A stretch of 64,000 nt of DNA from assembly GCF_030815865.1 (NCBI RefSeq), contig NZ_JAUSXI010000001.1:2480001-2544000 (forward strand). Direction: 5' to 3'. This DNA comes from Arthrobacter globiformis. Its GTDB lineage: Bacteria > Actinomycetota > Actinomycetes > Actinomycetales > Micrococcaceae. Numbering within the stretch: the first letter of the stretch is position 1; each line of letters opens with the position of its first letter. Made by a program: the position numbers and the translations under genes. The notes under the pieces are model-generated. The model did no database searches and was not told where the DNA came from. It saw only the letters and a list, made by a program, of their open reading frames with translations. This document shows positions 53,634 to 63,457 of the stretch, piece by piece.

Positions 53634-54501
53634 AGGTTTCCTCGCGGATCACTTTCTGCTGAGGGCCCAGCCTTTCGCGTCCCGCATAGACATTCAGGCT
53701 GTGTCCCCTGCTGAATGCAACCAAGGTCACTCCGGTCTCGGCGGCGAGGTCGGCGGCCAGGCTGGAGGGCGCGCTCACGGCAGACAGGACGGGAATGGCG
53801 GCCATGGCGGCCTTTTGGACAAGCTCGAAGGAAGCCCGCCCCGAAACCTGGAGTACGGTGCCGCTCAACGGCAGCAGGTCTTGCCGCAGGGCCCACCCCA
53901 CCACTTTGTCGACCGCATTGTGGCGGCCGACGTCTTCCCGGAGACAAAGCAGTTCAGGGCTGGTACCGTCCACCTTGAACAGGCCGGCCGCATGGACGCC
54001 GCCGGTCTTGTCGAACAGACCTTGGGCCTCGCGAAGCCGCTCCGGCAGTTCGGCGAGGAGATCCACGGGAATCCGCAGCGCGTCCTGGGCGGGATCGAAG
54101 GGCAGGGTCTTGCGGACGGAGTCGATGGAGTCTGTCCCACAGATGCCGCAGGAGCTTGAAGTATAGACATGCCGCATAGTCTCCGGCATGGGTACATCCG
54201 GCCTCAGTTGGGCCTCGATCACGTTATACGTCTGTTCTCCGCCGGCATCGCCGGCGCAAAAGCGCAGCGATACCAGCTCGGAGTGGGAACTGATGATGCC
54301 TTCTGAGACCAGGAATCCGGCCACCAGGTCAAAATCGTCCCCGGGGGTCCTCATGGTGACAGCGAAAGAGCGGCCGCCGATTCGGATTTCCAAGGGCTCC
54401 TCAGCGGCGAGTATGTCTTCCTTGAACCGTACCGCGTATTCAGTCCCGGACCGGTCCAGGTGGAAGCGGTGGATCTTTCGGCGCTGTGTCATGCGGGCCA
54501 T
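53620..54501 (-). CDS. fdhD: formate dehydrogenase accessory sulfurtransferase FdhD
   Basis: 293 residues. It sulfurates the bis-MGD cofactor of formate dehydrogenases, taking sulfur from a cysteine desulfurase. Key motif SSCGICGTDSID (C-x-x-C, about 121-124); EPLEIRIGGRSFAVTMRTPGDDFDLVAGFLVSEGII at the N-terminus; LCLREDVGRHNAVDKVVGWAL and SGRASFELVQKAAMAAIPVLSAVSAPSSLA at the C-terminus. Overlaps moeA by 13 bases and moaE by 14, one coupled operon. Its substrate enzyme is presumably the oxidoreductase at 58015. Confidence 0.95.
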   Translation of the reverse strand: MARMTQRRKIHRFHLDRSGTEYAVRFKEDILAAEEPLEIRIGGRSFAVTMRTPGDDFDLVAGFLVSEGIISSHSELVSLRFCAGDAGGEQTYNVIEAQLRPDVPMPETMRHVYTSSSCGICGTDSIDSVRKTLPFDPAQDALRIPVDLLAELPERLREAQGLFDKTGGVHAAGLFKVDGTSPELLCLREDVGRHNAVDKVVGWALRQDLLPLSGTVLQVSGRASFELVQKAAMAAIPVLSAVSAPSSLAADLAAETGVTLVAFSRGHSLNVYAGRERLGPQQKVIREETYARR

Positions 54502-55805
54502 GCGGTGCTCCGTGCTCGGTGTGTGGTGGAAGGATTTTTTTGATTAGCCTGCGTCCAGGGGAGGGGGAGCACAGGCACCGGCTCGCCGGACTGGACTCCG
54601 CCTGGGGGAACGGCCATGACGCCGTCGGCCCAAGCCAGTCCACGCATCATGCCGGGCCCTGTATGCGAGGCGGGGAAGGCCAGCCCCTCGATGAACCTGC
54701 AGGGAATAAGACGCGTACGGCCAGGGTACGGATCAACGTCAGCGGCGGAGGTCACCTGTCCAACGGCGCTCAGGGGCCTGCCTCCGAGTGCCGCCAGCAG
54801 CGGGTCTGCGAGCGTGATGAGTGCCATCATGGCGGCCAAGGGATTTCCAGGAAGTCCGACGACGAAGCGACTATCGGGGAGTTCGGCCAGGACGGCCGGG
54901 TGGCCGGGGCGCATAGCGATGCCGTCCAGCAGCAGGCGCCCACCGAGGGCGGCTACGGCGGCGCGGAAATGGTCTGTCCCTGAACAGCCGGTTCCGCCAG
55001 TGGTTACTATCACGTCCGGCATCACCCCGGGGAACGCATCTGAACCGCCAAGTGCCGCGAGCCAGTCGGGGTAGGAATCCCCGATCCGCAGGGAGCCGGC
55101 GGACGTGCCCCCCAGGAGGGAAATGACCGTGCCCAGCTGCGGACCGAACGTGTCCCTGACCTGTCCTGGTGCCGGAACGCCCTGAGTCACCACTTCGGAA
55201 CCCGTCAGTACGATTCCGACCACCGGCCTGGGCTGCACCTGAAGAGTGTCGTGGCCAGCCACGGCGGCCAAGGCGATGTGGCCCGGATTCAGTGTTGTGC
55301 CGGCAGGGATCAGAAGTTCACCGGCCACAGCTTCTTCAGCTGCAGGCCGGATATGCTGGCCCAGACCCGGTTCGCCTTCCTTTGCGTTGTCATTGAGCCG
55401 CAGGAGAAGGCTGCCGTCAGCGTTTTGATGGAGCTGGCCGCTTTCCTTGCGGAGTATCGACTGGGTGCCGGCAGGTACAAGTCCGCCTGTGGCTATGACG
55501 ATGGCACGCCCGGGGGACACAAAGCACCCATGGTCTGTAAGGACCCAGGGACCGCTGCCGTTGACGGCCCAGCCGTCCATGGCAGAGGAGTCATAATGGG
55601 GGAGTTTTTGCAGAGCGGCGACGTCGCGGGTCAGGGTGCGGCCTGCTGCCAATGGGAGCGGGACATCCAGGGGCGCAAGCGCGACCGCGCAATCGAAAGC
55701 CAGCTGCCGGGCTTCGGGCCAGGTGGGGGAGGGATGTCCGGGTGGGCATCCGGCAGAAGGTAACTCCGGAGTGGGACCGCTGGCGGCGATTTCGTGAGCG
55801 AGCAA
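54489..55805 (-). CDS. moeA: molybdopterin molybdenumtransferase MoeA
   Basis: About 438 residues from TTG 55805, which has AAGGGGC 6 bases upstream (no ATG is suitably placed). It inserts molybdate into adenylylated molybdopterin. Landmarks: LPHYDSSAMDGWAV (D-S-x-M-D-G), GELLIPAGTTLNPGHIALAAVAG, PVVGIVLTGSEVV, PDVIVTTGGTGCSGTDHF (T-G-G-x-S/G), MRPGHPAVLAELPDSRFVVGLPGNPLAAM (P-G-x-P...GLPGNP). First gene of moeA-fdhD-moaE; separated from the upstream formaldehyde dehydrogenase gene by a strong terminator. Confidence 0.94.
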   Translation of the reverse strand: MLAHEIAASGPTPELPSAGCPPGHPSPTWPEARQLAFDCAVALAPLDVPLPLAAGRTLTRDVAALQKLPHYDSSAMDGWAVNGSGPWVLTDHGCFVSPGRAIVIATGGLVPAGTQSILRKESGQLHQNADGSLLLRLNDNAKEGEPGLGQHIRPAAEEAVAGELLIPAGTTLNPGHIALAAVAGHDTLQVQPRPVVGIVLTGSEVVTQGVPAPGQVRDTFGPQLGTVISLLGGTSAGSLRIGDSYPDWLAALGGSDAFPGVMPDVIVTTGGTGCSGTDHFRAAVAALGGRLLLDGIAMRPGHPAVLAELPDSRFVVGLPGNPLAAMMALITLADPLLAALGGRPLSAVGQVTSAADVDPYPGRTRLIPCRFIEGLAFPASHTGPGMMRGLAWADGVMAVPPGGVQSGEPVPVLPLPWTQANQKNPSTTHRARSTAWPA

Positions 55806-55845
55806 CGGTGCCCCTTTTCAAAAGGTAGTAATTCGCTGAAAGATG

Positions 55846-55903
55846 GGGGCCGGGAACCGTGAGGCCAGCACCAGGTGGTGTTTGCCTCACGGTTCCCGGC
55901 CCC
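55846..55903 (-). terminator. terminator of the formaldehyde dehydrogenase gene
   Basis: Perfect 20-bp inverted repeat (55846-55865 with 55884-55903; GGGGCCGGGAACCGTGAGGC and its complement), 18-nt loop, 14 bases past the stop codon. Confidence 0.8.
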
Positions 55904-55916
55904 ATCAGCTGGGGTT

Positions 55917-57134
55917 CTACGCCTTGACGTATCCGTTTGGGTTCAGCACGAATTTCGTTGCCGAGCCCGCGTCGAATTCGGCGTAGCCGCGCGCGGCATC
56001 CTCAAGCGGGATCGCTTTGGCGTTCACAGCCTTGGCGATTTGGACCTTGTCATGCAGGATGGCCATCATAAGCTGGCGGTTGTACGACATGACAGGGCAC
56101 TGGCCGGTGGTGAAGGACAGGGACTTTGCCCATCCTGTGCCCAAGGACAGGGACAGGGAGCCGTGCTTGGCGGCATCGTCAATTCCACCGGGGTCGCCAG
56201 TGACGTAAAGGCCTGGGATGCCAAGGGCCCCACCTGCGGCGGTGATGTCCATGAGGGAGTTCAGCACGGTGGCCGGGGCTTCGTGCGATGCGTCCTTGCC
56301 GTGCCCGCGGGCTTCGAACCCTACGGCGTCGACGCCGCAATCCACTTCGGGGACGCCAAGGATTTGCTCGATCTGGTCCTTCGGATCGCCATTGGAGACG
56401 TTCACCGTTTCGCAACCGAAGGAGCGGGCCTGCGCCAGGCGGTCTTCGTTCATGTCACCGACAATCACGACGGCTGCACCGAGCAGCTGCGCGCCGACGG
56501 CGGCCGCGAGGCCCACCGGGCCTGCACCGGCAATGTAAACGGTGGATCCGACGCCCACTCCTGCAGTGACGGCGCCGTGGAAGCCGGTGGGGAAGATATC
56601 GGAAAGCATGGTCAGGTCCATGATCTTTTCCAGGGCCTGGTCGCGATCCGGGAACCTGAGCAGGTTCCAGTCAGCGTAGGGGACCAGCACGTATTCCGCT
56701 TGGCCGCCCACCCAGCCGCCCATGTCCACATAACCATAGGCGCTGCCCGGGCGGTCTGGGTTGACGTTCAGGCAGATGCCGGTCTTGCGCTCCTTGCAGT
56801 TCCGGCAACGGCCACAGGAGATGTTGAAAGGTACAGAGACGATGTCTCCCACCTTGATGAACTCCACGTCCGGACCGATTTCCACCACTTCGCCGGTGAT
56901 TTCATGGCCGAGGACCAGGTCCTTGGGAGCGGTGGTGCGGCCGCGCACCATGTGCTGGTCCGAGCCACAGATGTTAGTTGTCACCGTGCGCAGGATCGCG
57001 CCGTGGGTTACTTTTCGGCCCACGTTGGCCGGATTGACGCCAGGCCCATCCTTGAGTTCGAACGTCGGGTAGTCGGTGTTGATGATTTCGACGACACCGG
57101 GTTCTTTGTAGGCAACGGCTCTGTTTCCTGACAT
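55917..57134 (-). CDS. fdhA: glutathione-independent formaldehyde dehydrogenase (zinc MDR, tightly bound NAD)
   Basis: 405 residues from ATG 57134 (AAGGAGTG upstream; the longer frame from 57197 has none). It oxidises formaldehyde to formate without added thiol. Catalytic zinc set ICGSDQHMVRGR (Cys), LVLGHEITGEVVEIG (His-Glu); structural zinc CGRCRNCKERKTGIC (about 110-124); cofactor Rossmann motif VYIAGAGPVGLAAAVGAQLLGA; and the long insertion with VDCGVDAVGFEARGHG typical of the PFDH/FdhA group. It disposes of formaldehyde from the Rieske demethylase. Monocistronic, ended by a 20-bp hairpin. A motif shared with the formate dehydrogenase/GntR region lies about 230 bases upstream. Confidence 0.95.
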   Translation of the reverse strand: MSGNRAVAYKEPGVVEIINTDYPTFELKDGPGVNPANVGRKVTHGAILRTVTTNICGSDQHMVRGRTTAPKDLVLGHEITGEVVEIGPDVEFIKVGDIVSVPFNISCGRCRNCKERKTGICLNVNPDRPGSAYGYVDMGGWVGGQAEYVLVPYADWNLLRFPDRDQALEKIMDLTMLSDIFPTGFHGAVTAGVGVGSTVYIAGAGPVGLAAAVGAQLLGAAVVIVGDMNEDRLAQARSFGCETVNVSNGDPKDQIEQILGVPEVDCGVDAVGFEARGHGKDASHEAPATVLNSLMDITAAGGALGIPGLYVTGDPGGIDDAAKHGSLSLSLGTGWAKSLSFTTGQCPVMSYNRQLMMAILHDKVQIAKAVNAKAIPLEDAARGYAEFDAGSATKFVLNPNGYVKA

Positions 57135-57340
57135 GGACACTCCTTTTGGCTGGGGGTCGTATTTGGCGCCAGGCCTGGCATTTCGATCGCCTTGCACTGG
57201 TCCGGCAAAGTTGCCGGCGCTGCCCCGTTGCCCGAAAGCGGTGCTTCGATGAGGCTACCTCCCCAGGTTTCAGGACATCGAAGCACCATTCACGGGCACG
57301 GGACAGCTCATCCTTTGGACGCTTCTCTGACTACACGTGG

Positions 57341-57377
57341 CTGATATTTTTATTTAGCAGAAAAGATATATCAGTTA
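57341..57377. promoter_or_regulatory. candidate regulator site upstream of fdhA
   Basis: CTGATAT (57341-57347) and ATATCAG (57368-57374) form an inverted repeat. The right arm lies within GATATATCAGTTA (57365-57377), which recurs exactly at 60846-60858. The surrounding DNA is unusually AT-rich for this genome. Confidence 0.5.
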
Positions 57378-57418
57378 CACCGTAGTCGTAGCCAGGGGCG
57401 CATGTCCAGCAATTTTTC

Positions 57419-58018
57419 TCAGCGGCTGTGGATCAGGCTCAGCGCCTCGGCGCGGGCCGCCGGCAGGCGCAGTTCACCACGGACTGCTGACGTGATGGTC
57501 TTTGCTCCGGGCTTGCGGACTCCCCGCATGGACATGCACAAATGCTCACATTCGATCACCGCAATCGCGCCCAGCGGCCGCAGCGATGTGACCAGTGCGT
57601 CCACCACCTGGGTGGTCAGCCTCTCCTGCACCTGCGGCCTTCGCGCAAACACGTCCACCAGCCTGGCAAGCTTGCTGAGGCCTGTCACGAGCCCCTCGCC
57701 GGAGGGGATGTAGCCCACATGTGCCACGCCATGGAACGGCACCAGGTGATGTTCGCACGTGGAATAGAACGGGATGTCTTTGACGATGACCATTTCACCG
57801 TGGCCAATGTCGAATGTCCTGTCCAGGACGGCAAGGGGATCCTCATGGAGCCCGCCGAACATTTCGGCGGCGGCGCGGGCTACACGACCCGGCGTGTCCG
57901 CAAGTCCGGGCCTTTCCGGGTCCTCCCCGATGGCCAGAAGATACTCACGGACAGCCCGTTCCACCCTTGGCCCGTCCACGCCCTTTGCAGCGGTTGCTTC
58001 TGTCAGGGCGGCGCTCAC
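57419..58018 (-). CDS. folE: GTP cyclohydrolase I
   Basis: 199 residues from GTG 58018, overlapping the upstream oxidoreductase stop by 4 bases (GTGA). It converts GTP to 7,8-dihydroneopterin triphosphate, the entry to folate. Zinc ligands and active site: [53 protein letters not shown] (C-E-H-H) and [19 protein letters not shown] (C-x-H...C). Its coupling to the formate dehydrogenase-type gene is unusual; many actinobacteria keep folE with ftsH or folP. It may be a second copy dedicated to C1 metabolism. Confidence 0.95.
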   Translation of the reverse strand: MSAALTEATAAKGVDGPRVERAVREYLLAIGEDPERPGLADTPGRVARAAAEMFGGLHEDPLAVLDRTFDIGHGEMVIVKDIPFYSTCEHHLVPFHGVAHVGYIPSGEGLVTGLSKLARLVDVFARRPQVQERLTTQVVDALVTSLRPLGAIAVIECEHLCMSMRGVRKPGAKTITSAVRGELRLPAARAEALSLIHSR

Positions 58019-60342
58019 GCTTCGGCCCGCTCAAGCCGCACAATAACGGACTTGGAGGTTGGCGTGCCGCTCGTGTCGGCCACTGAGTCAAGCGGCACGA
58101 GGACGTTGGTTTCCGGGTAGTAGGCTGCCGCGCAGCCCTTCGGCGTCGAGTATGAAACGATCCGGAAGTTTTCGGCCCGCCGTTCGGTGCCTTGGAATTC
58201 GGAGATGAGATGGACCATCTCCCCGTCTGTGAACCCCAGCTCAGTAATGTCCTCGGCGTTGATCAGGACTACCCGGCGCCCGCCGTGGATGCCGCGGTAG
58301 CGATCATCCTTGCCGTAGATGGTGGTGTTGTACTGGTCATGGGAGCGCAGGGTCTGAAGGACGAGCCGTCCCGCGGGGACCCTGATGAACTCCAGTTCGT
58401 TGCCTGTGAAGTGGGCCTTGCCCGAAGCGGTATCGAACTTCCTGGCGTCCCGGGGCGGGTGGGGAAGGACGAACCCGCCGGGGTTCTGGATCCGTTCCTC
58501 GAAATTCTCGAAGCCGCTGAGGACGGCTTCGATGTGTTTCCTGATGAGGGAGTAGTCGTCCCTCATGGCGAGCCAGTCTGCTTTGGGGGTATTGGGCAGC
58601 GGGAGGTTGTCGCTGCCGGTGAAGATTTTGGCGGCGATGTTGCACACAATGGCTACTTCCGAGTGCAGGTGCTCGCTGGCGGGTTTAAGGCGTCCGCGGG
58701 AGGCGTGGACCGCACTCATGGAATCTTCCACGGTCACCCTCTGGTCGCCGGTGCGCTGTGTGTCCTTCTCAGTACGTCCGAGCGTCGGAAGAATCAGCCC
58801 ACGACGGCCCGTGGATACGTGGGAATGGTTCAATTTCGTGGAGATCTGCACCGTCAGGCGGGTGTTGGCCAACGCTTGCTCCGTGACCTCTGAATCCGGG
58901 GCCGCCCGCACGAAGTTGCCGCCCATCCCGACAAAGACGCGGACCTTGCCGTCCCGCATTGCGCGGATGGCGGCCACGGTGTCGAAGCCATGCGCCCTGG
59001 GGGAGAGGAATCTGAACTCATGGTCAAGCCGGTCGTGGAAGCTCTCGGGCATCTTCTCAAAGATACCCATGGTCCGGTCGCCCTGGACGTTGGAGTGGCC
59101 GCGGACGGGGCAGACACCGGCTCCCGGCTTGCCGATGTTGCCTTGGAGAAGCAGGACGTTGACCACGTCGCGGAGGGTGGGAACCGAGTGCTTGTGCTGG
59201 GTTAAGCCCATGGCCCAGCAGACAATGGTCGCGTTTGAGGCCAGGAGCCGCTCGCCAGTGGCCTTGATCTGTTCCAGTGTCAGTCCGGTGGCTTCGACGA
59301 TGTCGTCCCATTCCGTCTTTTCGAGGTAACGCAGGTACTCGTCGATGCCAACGGTGTGGTCTTTAATGAATTCATGGTCCAGCACGGTGGGGAGGCCCGG
59401 GGTCTTGCGCCCCTGGGCCTCGGCTTCGAGAAGGAACTTGCCAAGCCCCTGGAAGAGGGCCTGATCGCCGCCGGCACGGATTTGGAGGAAGTCGTCTGTT
59501 AGTTGTGTGCCCACCACAATGCCGGAAATGTTCTGCGGATTCTCGAATCGCAGGAGCCCGGCCTCGGGAAGTGGATTCACAGAGATGATGACGGCGCCGT
59601 TCTTCTTCGCCTTCTCCAACGCGCTGAGCATGCGCGGGTGGTTTGTGCCGGGATTTTGACCCGCCACGAAAATCAGCGACGCCGTCTCCAGGTCCGTGAG
59701 GCTGACTGAGCCTTTGCCGATGCCGATCGTTTCCACCAGGGCCGAGCCGGACGATTCATGGCACATGTTGGAGCAGTCGGGCAGGTTATTCGTCCCAATG
59801 CCCCGGACGAGGAGCTGGTAGGCGAAGGCTGCCTCGTTCGATGTCCGCCCGGAAGTGTAGAAGACTGACTGGTCGGGGTGCTCCATGTTCCTGATCTCCT
59901 GGGCGATCAGCTCATAAGCGTCGTCCCACTCGATCGGCTTGTAGTGGGTTGCGCCTTCTTCCAGGAGCATCGGATGCGTAAGCCGGCCTTGTTGACCGAG
60001 CCAGTAGTCGTCCCGCGTTTTCAGGTCCTCGATGGAGTGGTTGGCGAAGAACTCGGGGGTGACGCGGCGGCGGGTGCCCTCCTCGGCCACTGCCTTCGCG
60101 CCATTTTCGCAGAACTCGGCTGCATTGCGCTTTTCGTGTTCGGGCCATGCGCAGCCCATGCAGTCGAACCCGTCGACCTGGTTGACTGCCAGCAGCGTTT
60201 GGACACTGCGCAGCGGACCCATCTGCTCGAGGGAGATCTTCAGCGAGTTCACCACCGCGGGGATTCCGACGGCCTTGGTCTTGGCTTTGGTGACGGTCAG
60301 CTTTGACTCGTCAATGTTATGTAGGGGGGCTTTTGAAGCCAT
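58015..60342 (-). CDS. molybdopterin oxidoreductase, formate dehydrogenase alpha-type (FdhF/YdeP family)
   Basis: 775 residues. N-terminal [4Fe-4S] cysteines at about 61, 64 and 78 ([22 protein letters not shown]), then the Mo-bis-MGD domains: [39 protein letters not shown], where the Cys of NMCHESS is the expected Mo ligand, [65 protein letters not shown], and a C-terminal molybdopterin-binding region ([16 protein letters not shown]). It belongs to the FdhF/YdeP alpha-subunit group, which lacks extra Fe-S domains. Formate oxidation is inferred from fdhD, fdhA and the family; activity of YdeP-type members is less certain. ATG 60342 with AAGGGAAGA. Confidence 0.88.
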   Translation of the reverse strand: MASKAPLHNIDESKLTVTKAKTKAVGIPAVVNSLKISLEQMGPLRSVQTLLAVNQVDGFDCMGCAWPEHEKRNAAEFCENGAKAVAEEGTRRRVTPEFFANHSIEDLKTRDDYWLGQQGRLTHPMLLEEGATHYKPIEWDDAYELIAQEIRNMEHPDQSVFYTSGRTSNEAAFAYQLLVRGIGTNNLPDCSNMCHESSGSALVETIGIGKGSVSLTDLETASLIFVAGQNPGTNHPRMLSALEKAKKNGAVIISVNPLPEAGLLRFENPQNISGIVVGTQLTDDFLQIRAGGDQALFQGLGKFLLEAEAQGRKTPGLPTVLDHEFIKDHTVGIDEYLRYLEKTEWDDIVEATGLTLEQIKATGERLLASNATIVCWAMGLTQHKHSVPTLRDVVNVLLLQGNIGKPGAGVCPVRGHSNVQGDRTMGIFEKMPESFHDRLDHEFRFLSPRAHGFDTVAAIRAMRDGKVRVFVGMGGNFVRAAPDSEVTEQALANTRLTVQISTKLNHSHVSTGRRGLILPTLGRTEKDTQRTGDQRVTVEDSMSAVHASRGRLKPASEHLHSEVAIVCNIAAKIFTGSDNLPLPNTPKADWLAMRDDYSLIRKHIEAVLSGFENFEERIQNPGGFVLPHPPRDARKFDTASGKAHFTGNELEFIRVPAGRLVLQTLRSHDQYNTTIYGKDDRYRGIHGGRRVVLINAEDITELGFTDGEMVHLISEFQGTERRAENFRIVSYSTPKGCAAAYYPETNVLVPLDSVADTSGTPTSKSVIVRLERAEA

Positions 60343-60360
60343 GTGATCTTCCCTTCAGAT

Positions 60361-60684
60361 CTACGCAGGAAACTGGGTGCTGGTGGGTTTGCTTGGTGGC
60401 TTAGCAGGGGCCTCCTGCGGCCTCGGGAGGCCGTCCAGGAAGCCGGGTAAGCGGCATAGGTCATTGAAGGTGTAGACGTGGAAAGCGGGCAAAGAGGGGA
60501 TCACCTCCAGCTCTTGGTGGACTCCGCGAATCAGTCCGGCCCCCTGCAACTCCAGCAGCAGGGGGATGCAGGTGGACCTTGCTGGTGATGCTGCAGGCGG
60601 CCAAATGGGAACCCTCGGGGTACGCCAAGTGCGCCAGAGGCGTGGATGTCTCCACCTGCGTTCCGTGTGCGGAAGGCACGTCAT
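60361..60684 (-). CDS. hypothetical protein upstream of the formate dehydrogenase gene
   Basis: Up to 107 residues; the C-terminal 65 (LLLELQGAGLIRGVHQELEVIPSLPAFHVYTFNDLCRLPGFLDGLPRPQEAPAKPPSKP) look genuinely coding with good third-position GC. The N-terminal part (Arg/Trp/Pro rich) does not, so the true start may lie downstream or the gene may be truncated. Stop codon 18 bases before the oxidoreductase ATG, same strand, probably cotranscribed. Not recognised. Confidence 0.4.
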   Translation of the reverse strand: MTCLPHTERRWRHPRLWRTWRTPRVPIWPPAASPARSTCIPLLLELQGAGLIRGVHQELEVIPSLPAFHVYTFNDLCRLPGFLDGLPRPQEAPAKPPSKPTSTQFPA

Positions 60685-60819
60685 TACTCAGGGAGCCCGG
60701 AGCTTTAAGCACCGGCGCAGCCGCGCCCTTGCAACAGCTTCATTGCCCATTGCTCTCCATTCGTGGCATACGGGTTGCATATTCCGTGCGGGGCCTTATT
60801 ATCTGGAAGACACCCGATC

Positions 60820-60858
60820 GTTTGATATCCCTATGCTTACATATTGATATATCAGTTA
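60820..60858. promoter_or_regulatory. candidate GntR operator region
   Basis: TTGATATCC (about 60819-60827) and the 10-base palindrome TGATATATCA (60845-60854), the latter within GATATATCAGTTA (60846-60858) identical to the site at 57365-57377. It lies 67-80 bases before the GntR gene and upstream of the divergent formate dehydrogenase unit. Confidence 0.5.
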
Positions 60859-60924
60859 TGGGAATAGTATGTACTAGGAGCGGGGGCGTCAAGGCTCGGA
60901 CGCACATGAGAAGGAGACTTGGAC

Positions 60925-61620
60925 ATGGCACATGCCAGCGGATTACCGGTCAAGGCGGAGGTTTCGTTGGTGCCGCTGAGGCAGGACGACGAGTCCTTCG
61001 CCGACTTCGCCTACAGGGTCTTGTGCGATGAATTGATCGTTCTGGACATTAAACCGGGCGAGCCGCTCAACGATGACGTCATTTCAAGGCGTCTCGGTGT
61101 TGGCAGAACGCCCATCCGGGAAGCTATGAAGCGGCTCGAAAGCGACCATTTGGTGGTGGCCTATCCCCGGCGTGGAACGTTTGCCGCGGGCGTGGACATG
61201 ACTGACCTGGCTGAAATCTCGGAGATACGCCAGCTTCTGGAGCCGGCAGCAGCAGCGCGGGCTGCGCGCATGGCATTGCCGCAGCGTCGGCAGGAGCTGA
61301 GGGACTTTGCCCGGGAAGTCGGCCAGCTACTGCCCGGGATGCACTCGCAACGGGATCTCATGCGTCTGGACATGCGGGTCCACCGGATGATCTACCGCGC
61401 CAGTGGAAGCCGCCACCTTGAAGATATCCTGATTCGGTATGACAACCTGGCAACGCGGATTTGGAGCCTGGTGCTGGAAAAGCTCCCGCCGGTTTCCGAG
61501 CATATCGCCCAGCATATTGAGCTTCTCGAATGCATCGCGGAGGGGGACGCTGAAGCAGCTGCACGGCTGACCTCCCAGCACGTCACCGATTTCGAGAACC
61601 TCATCAGGGCTGTGCTGTAG
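60925..61620 (+). CDS. GntR-family (FCD/FadR subfamily) transcriptional regulator
   Basis: 231 residues from ATG 60925 (AAGGAGA 8 bases upstream; a TTG at 60919 is possible). N-terminal GntR winged helix (FADFAYRVLCDELIVLDIKPGEPLNDDVISRRLGVGRTPIREAMKRLESDHLVVAYPRRGTFAAGV) and an all-helical FCD ligand domain (ISEIRQLLEPAAAARAARMAL, RLDMRVHRMIYRASGSRHLEDIL with metal-site His residues, HIELLECIAEGDAEAAARLTSQHV). Divergent from the formate dehydrogenase unit; its likely operator recurs upstream of fdhA. I infer a repressor or switch for formaldehyde/formate oxidation and folate genes. Confidence 0.88.
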   Translation: MAHASGLPVKAEVSLVPLRQDDESFADFAYRVLCDELIVLDIKPGEPLNDDVISRRLGVGRTPIREAMKRLESDHLVVAYPRRGTFAAGVDMTDLAEISEIRQLLEPAAAARAARMALPQRRQELRDFAREVGQLLPGMHSQRDLMRLDMRVHRMIYRASGSRHLEDILIRYDNLATRIWSLVLEKLPPVSEHIAQHIELLECIAEGDAEAAARLTSQHVTDFENLIRAVL

Positions 61621-63457
61621 CCCGGGCCAGGACCGGCTCAGCATAAGCGGATACGGGAAAAGTCGCCGCGAAAACTCCAAGGATGGCAGTGGCTTTGGTG
61701 TGGATCTCTGCCAGCTCTTCGTCGGGGTCGGAGTCGGCCGTGATGGCCCCGCCAATACCCACGGACAGCCGTTGCCCGCCCGCGGGTGGTTTCTGGAAGA
61801 CGGCGCTGCGAATGGTGACCGACAGGTCCGCGGCGCCGTTGGGCGAAAAGTAGCCGACAACGCCCGAATAGGGCCCGCGCGGGTGGGATTCCAATCGGTC
61901 GAGGATGTCCATGCTGCTGATTTTGGGAGCCCCAGTCATCGAACCGGGGGGGTAGGCAGCAGCCACGACAGCCGCCCTTGACCGGCCACGGGCAATCGTG
62001 GCTTCGATGGTGCTCACAAGCTGGTGCACTGTTGCGTAAGTCTCCACGTCGCAGAGCCGTGTCACAAAGACCGTACCCGGTTCGGCATGGCGTGAGAGAT
62101 CGTTTCGCATCAGATCCACGATCATGATGTTCTCCGCCCTGTCCTTTGCCGACGTTGTGAGGTTATGCTTCAGGCGTCTGTCTGCCTCCGGTGACGCGTC
62201 CCGTCGTCGCGTTCCCTTGATAGGTTCGGCACGGACGCGACCGTCTGCGGTGATACTAAGGAACCGCTCCGGCGAAGAACTCGCGATGGTTACCGCACCG
62301 AGTTGGACGAAGCTTGCGAACGGCGCCGGGCTGGCCCGGCGGAGCTGCCGGTAAAACTCCCACGGATCTACGCCCTCGTGGAGGTTGCTGAAGATCTGCG
62401 TCGTGAGACAGACCTCGTAGGAGTTCCCCTGCGTGATTTCGTCCTGGGACGCAGCGATCTTGCGCAGGTAGGAGCCGGCGGTGTCAGCTGCGCTGAACTG
62501 AACGGCGGGCAATCCGTTGCTCAGGGGCCGGGGCGCCGAGGGCAGGCGCCGGATCCGAAGGGCGGCGTTCCTGCACCATTGCCGGCCTTCCGCGCCGGCC
62601 TCCGCCAGAAGGTATACGCACCGCGCCTCATGGTCGAACACCACCGCCCGGCTGCAGCGGATCAATGAGGCATCCGGCAGCGGTGATTCCACCACACTTC
62701 CACCACACTCGCGCTTGAGCTCGTAGCCCAGGTAGCCCAGCCAGCCGAGGGCGAAATCCAGCCCGGGCGGAAGAGCCGGATCCGTTGCCTGACTGTTGCA
62801 CCAATTCCTGTCCAGCCAGCTGAAGAAGGGACCTGGAATTCGGGCGACCACCAGCTTTGATTCCACGGTGGTCACGCCGTTCGCATGCTGTGCCCTCATT
62901 CCGCGGTTGCCGGAATCGTCAGTCATGATGCTGTAGCGGTTACGTCCCGCCACGGGATCCGTTGCCGTGTTCGAACTGTCCAGCCAGACGCGGTGGCTGG
63001 ACAGCCCGTAGAACTCGTGGAAGGCCGCTTCCGGATCCGGATAGGCCGCTAGCGAAACACAGTGGAGGGCCGGGGAAGCGGCCAGTTGCCGCAAACCTTG
63101 AACTGCGGCGAGGGCGGGAAGCTGCGCCAGGGCCTCGGCAGCGTGCAGCGGCGCCTCCGGGTGTGAGGGGTCCAAGACTGCGATCTCCGCCGGCGCCCCG
63201 AACGGGGAGTCCTGCGGCCCGGGGAGAACCCGAAGCATGCAGTGCCCGGCGTTGCCTGGACCGGTCAGGAAAACAACATCGGGACATCCGCCGGGCGGGT
63301 GCAGCACATCCCGGTCTGTATGAGTCCGCGCCGTGCAGAAGGAATTCATGGCCTGCACCAGCGCGGATACAAAGGCCCGCTTTTCAGGCGCGTCGACGCC
63401 TTCGATGGATACGAGAACGGGTTCCACGGGGTAACAGTTGTGCCCGCGGTGGATCAT
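61604..63457 (-). CDS. pabB: aminodeoxychorismate synthase component I (PabB), chorismate-utilising enzyme
   Basis: 617 residues. It converts chorismate plus ammonia to 4-amino-4-deoxychorismate for p-aminobenzoate and folate. The C-terminal chorismate-binding domain carries [37 protein letters not shown] (S-S-P-E-x-F), [39 protein letters not shown] (E-N-x-M-I-V-D-L-x-R-N-D) and [21 protein letters not shown] (G-S-V/M-T-G-A-P-K). The N-terminal ~250 residues resemble the PabB/TrpE N-domain. Its ATG overlaps the folD stop by 4 bases; its end overlaps the tail of the convergent GntR gene by 17 bases. Confidence 0.92.
   Translation of the reverse strand: MIHRGHNCYPVEPVLVSIEGVDAPEKRAFVSALVQAMNSFCTARTHTDRDVLHPPGGCPDVVFLTGPGNAGHCMLRVLPGPQDSPFGAPAEIAVLDPSHPEAPLHAAEALAQLPALAAVQGLRQLAASPALHCVSLAAYPDPEAAFHEFYGLSSHRVWLDSSNTATDPVAGRNRYSIMTDDSGNRGMRAQHANGVTTVESKLVVARIPGPFFSWLDRNWCNSQATDPALPPGLDFALGWLGYLGYELKRECGGSVVESPLPDASLIRCSRAVVFDHEARCVYLLAEAGAEGRQWCRNAALRIRRLPSAPRPLSNGLPAVQFSAADTAGSYLRKIAASQDEITQGNSYEVCLTTQIFSNLHEGVDPWEFYRQLRRASPAPFASFVQLGAVTIASSSPERFLSITADGRVRAEPIKGTRRRDASPEADRRLKHNLTTSAKDRAENIMIVDLMRNDLSRHAEPGTVFVTRLCDVETYATVHQLVSTIEATIARGRSRAAVVAAAYPPGSMTGAPKISSMDILDRLESHPRGPYSGVVGYFSPNGAADLSVTIRSAVFQKPPAGGQRLSVGIGGAITADSDPDEELAEIHTKATAILGVFAATFPVSAYAEPVLARATAQP

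Noticed and set aside
55875..57131. 418-residue plus-strand frame opposite fdhA
   Set aside because: Antisense shadow; fdhA carries intact zinc and cofactor motifs.
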